From Candidatus Poseidoniales archaeon (GTDB lineage: Archaea; Thermoplasmatota; Poseidoniia; Poseidoniales; Poseidoniaceae): 8,322 nt of DNA. Numbering within the stretch: the first letter of the stretch is position 1; each line of letters opens with the position of its first letter. This document shows, in pieces, positions 6,617 to 8,322 of the stretch. The stretch spans positions 1 to 8,322 of the forward strand of contig QQSG01000031.1 in the NCBI GenBank assembly GCA_003602665.1, given 5' to 3'. Position numbers and translations under genes: made by a program. Below the pieces are notes generated by a model. That model was not told where the DNA came from. It saw only the letters and a program-made list of their open reading frames with translations, and ran no database searches.

Positions 6617-7927
6617 ATGGAACCGACAAGCGGCATCAATGCAAAGGCCCTCACTCCAGAACTCAGGCGGATGGTTCAGAACCTTCCAGAGAGTCTACTG
6701 AAGATTGTAGATTGGTTTGAAGAACAAGGTCACTCGGTTTGGATTGTAGGAGGAGCAATACGGAACGCATTGCTTGAATCACCAATTGTTGAGTATGATT
6801 TAGCAACCACCATGATCCCTGAAAAGATGAAGATGTACCCTGATATGATTCCAACTGGCGAGAAATTTGGTACAATCACGTTCCGTTCAAAAGGCGATTT
6901 TTATGAGATTACTACGCTAAGAACTGAGAAGGGTTATGGAGATGGACGGCGACCAGATGAAGTCGAATGGGGGCTCTCTCTTTCCGTTGATTTGTCTCGT
7001 CGAGATCTGTCCATGAATTCGATGGCATTGGATGTCAAAAAAGGCGTATATTACGATCCATACGGAGGCTTTGAAGACCTGAAAAGAAAACGGATATGTG
7101 CAGTAGGTGAACCTAAGGCAAGACTTTCAGAAGACGCATTACGAATCCTTCGAACCTACCGTTTCATGGATCAGGGCATAGCTGGTGTTTGGATACCTGA
7201 ACCAAACCTAGCAAACGCTCTGAGGTCAACGAGAAGCATGCTTTCGAAAATAGCCGGTGAGAGAGTTTGGTCTGAATTGAAAAGAATCCTTATTGGAAAA
7301 AACGCTTCAAGAATACTTCAGCAAATGGCAGATGATGGTATCCTTCGTCAAATCTTTAATTTCGATTGGATGCTTGATGATTATCGTATATCCTTACTCG
7401 ATTCGCTTGAAGGAGATGATGTGCTCGATAGACTGGTCATACTCTTCCATGATGCCCCAATTACTGCATGTGAACAAGCAAGCAAATCTCTCAAACTTAG
7501 TAATCAAGAAAAGAAAACGCTCATTTTCCGACATCGTTGTCTAGGACACATACCAGAACTCTTAGATTCAACTCTACGTATACATCAATATGTGCTGGGC
7601 AATTGGGCTCAACAACATCTTCGAGTTGAAGCCCTATTCGCACCGTTAAATCAAGGTGGACACTCCAAGAGTGAGATTCATGAATGTATTTCTCGAAGCG
7701 AAGAATTAGTTACAAGCCCATCGTCAAAGTCATTGGCCACTGGCGACTGGATTATGTCCCATACAAACGTGCAACAAGGCCCAAAACTTGGTGCTCTGAA
7801 GAACTGGCTGCATCGTGAACAGATTGCTCGAAATCTTACGGACCTAGAGCAAATTGAAACCCTTCTTTGCACCTTATCTTGGCATGAGGATGAGTTTGCT
7901 CATTGGCCAAAACTCCAATTCCCGTAG
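6617..7927 (+). CDS. Class II (bacterial-type) CCA tRNA nucleotidyltransferase / poly(A) polymerase family protein
   Basis: This 436-residue protein has the full class II nucleotidyltransferase layout. The first motif is VGGAIRNALL (44-53, usually GGxVRDxLL). The catalytic strand VEYDLATT (58-65) follows, then FGTITF (84-89), EITTLR (97-102), DGRRPDEVEW (109-118), the nucleotide-selecting RRD (128-130), DPYGGFEDL (147-155) and EDALRILR (172-179). A C-terminal tRNA-side region has TGDWIM (375-380) and GPKLG (388-392). The family adds CCA to tRNA 3' ends or A-tails to RNA. Two departures stand out: E59 replaces the first aspartate of the metal-binding D-x-D, and N50 replaces the aspartate of GGxVRD. 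Most archaea use the unrelated-looking class I enzyme, so this gene may be a bacterial import and perhaps not the housekeeping CCA adder. An in-frame stop at 6605 makes 6617 the first possible ATG; the ATG at 6671 (residue 19) would also keep the domain whole. Confidence 0.88.
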   Translation: MEPTSGINAKALTPELRRMVQNLPESLLKIVDWFEEQGHSVWIVGGAIRNALLESPIVEYDLATTMIPEKMKMYPDMIPTGEKFGTITFRSKGDFYEITTLRTEKGYGDGRRPDEVEWGLSLSVDLSRRDLSMNSMALDVKKGVYYDPYGGFEDLKRKRICAVGEPKARLSEDALRILRTYRFMDQGIAGVWIPEPNLANALRSTRSMLSKIAGERVWSELKRILIGKNASRILQQMADDGILRQIFNFDWMLDDYRISLLDSLEGDDVLDRLVILFHDAPITACEQASKSLKLSNQEKKTLIFRHRCLGHIPELLDSTLRIHQYVLGNWAQQHLRVEALFAPLNQGGHSKSEIHECISRSEELVTSPSSKSLATGDWIMSHTNVQQGPKLGALKNWLHREQIARNLTDLEQIETLLCTLSWHEDEFAHWPKLQFP

Positions 7928-7933
7928 GAGGCA

Positions 7934-7942
7934 GTTTGATAC
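7934..7942 (+). promoter_or_regulatory. Putative TATA box of the EF-hand gene
   Basis: GTTTGATAC is centred about 25 nt upstream of the ATG at 7963 and lies just after the CCA-family stop. It would give a leaderless message starting at 7963. The match to the consensus is weak. Confidence 0.25.
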
Positions 7943-7955
7943 CATACGGCGATAT

Positions 7956-7962
7956 GGAGTGA
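7956..7962 (+). promoter_or_regulatory. Shine-Dalgarno-like GGAGTGA upstream of the EF-hand gene
   Basis: GGAGTGA resembles the archaeal Shine-Dalgarno sequence GGAGGTGA. It abuts the ATG at 7963, which is too close for use, but sits 9 nt before the in-frame ATG at 7972, a workable distance. If it functions, the protein starts three codons later than annotated. Confidence 0.35.
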
Positions 7963-8322
7963 ATGAGTACTATGTCCGCAGCTAAGAATATGGTCCAAGA
8001 AAAAATGCGAAATCACATCAAACAAATGGTTTCCACAAACCCGATGATTGGACAACTGAATGAACAATTCACAAGTTGGTTACTCGGATCTGGCCTAACT
8101 GGAGCAGAAATTGCGAATACGATCGATTCCAACAAAGATGCAGTCATTCAGCCTCATGAACTCTCTGCAGCATTAGAAAAAACAACTGGGACTTCACCCC
8201 CTGCGTGGGTTATCAATGGACTCCTCACACTCCTTGATTCTGATAACGACAAAGTCGTAACTGTTGGGGATTTGTTCACTTATTTTGAACAGATTGGATT
8301 ACCTCTGGGAATACCAGACCCT
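7963..8322 (+). CDS. EF-hand calcium-binding protein (3' end outside window)
   Basis: An open frame of 120 codons runs off the window, so the C-terminus is missing. Two EF-hand loops are visible. The first is D55-E66 (DSNKDAVIQPHE), with D, N, D at loop positions 1, 3, 5, isoleucine at 8 and glutamate at 12: a canonical Ca2+ site. The second is D92-D103 (DSDNDKVVTVGD), with D at 1, 3 and 5 but Asp instead of Glu at 12, which usually weakens Ca2+ binding and can favour Mg2+. The N-terminus is charged and methionine-rich, with no signal peptide or membrane segment in the visible part, so a cytosolic sensor or buffer is likely. Start is 7963 or 7972 (see the GGAGTGA element). It is separated from the CCA-family stop by 35 bp and may be read through from that gene or use its own promoter. 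Partner unknown. Confidence 0.8.
   Translation, partial: MSTMSAAKNMVQEKMRNHIKQMVSTNPMIGQLNEQFTSWLLGSGLTGAEIANTIDSNKDAVIQPHELSAALEKTTGTSPPAWVINGLLTLLDSDNDKVVTVGDLFTYFEQIGLPLGIPDP

Noticed and set aside
6547..6654. N-terminal extension of the SerK-like protein from an ATG at 6654
   Set aside because: It would overlap the CCA-family gene start by 38 bp and add 36 residues with no counterpart in SerK. A TATA-like box fits the start at 6546 instead.
1..8322. tRNA or rRNA genes, CRISPR array, transposon, phage or toxin-antitoxin genes
   Set aside because: I looked for tRNA T-loop patterns, regularly spaced repeats, transposase or integrase motifs and terminal inverted repeats and saw none; the window is fully occupied by ordinary chromosomal genes.

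Overview
The window looks like a gene-dense, streamlined stretch of an archaeal chromosome, most probably a planktonic euryarchaeon of the Marine Group II/III (Poseidoniia, Thermoplasmatota) kind. This is inferred from gene content and signals, not from a marker gene. The clues are a bacterio-opsin-activator-type HTH regulator, a SerK-like ParB-fold protein of archaeal type, very short intergenic gaps, few Shine-Dalgarno sequences, and T/A-rich boxes about 25-28 nt upstream of start codons, as expected for TATA-driven leaderless transcripts. There is no rRNA, tRNA, CRISPR array, insertion sequence or phage gene, and no gene-free stretch longer than about 80 bases.

Layout. Positions 1-658 (minus) hold the N-terminal 219 codons of a DUF2085 membrane protein whose 3' end lies outside the window. 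A 77-bp divergent intergenic region separates it from an unrecognised membrane protein with three predicted membrane segments (736-1368, plus). Next comes a transcription factor with a C-terminal HTH_10 domain (1423-2289), then a tightly packed plus-strand unit: a PCMT-like methyltransferase-fold protein with a degraded SAM loop (2329-3276), a HEAT-like repeat protein (3286-4296) and a cytosolic M61 aminopeptidase with a C-terminal PDZ domain (4293-6128). The spacing is 9 bp and then a 4-bp ATGA overlap. A compact SerK/ParB-like protein (6103-6546, minus) overlaps the peptidase tail to tail and is divergent from a class II (bacterial-type) CCA-adding/poly(A)-polymerase-family protein (6617-7927, plus). 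The window ends inside an EF-hand protein (7963 onwards, plus).

How the genes may work together. The PCMT-like, HEAT and M61-PDZ genes are almost certainly co-transcribed. They read as a cytosolic module dealing with damaged or modified proteins or peptides: a protein-binding methyltransferase fold, a repeat scaffold and a peptidase. The regulator just upstream may control them; an imperfect inverted repeat brackets the presumed TATA box between the two. This is inference from order and spacing.

The clearest anomalies are sequence-level departures in conserved catalytic motifs: the PCMT-like protein lacks the acidic residue and middle glycine of motif I, and the CCA-family protein has E-Y-D where the catalytic pair is normally D-x-D. 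I see no overtly novel defence or mobile system.
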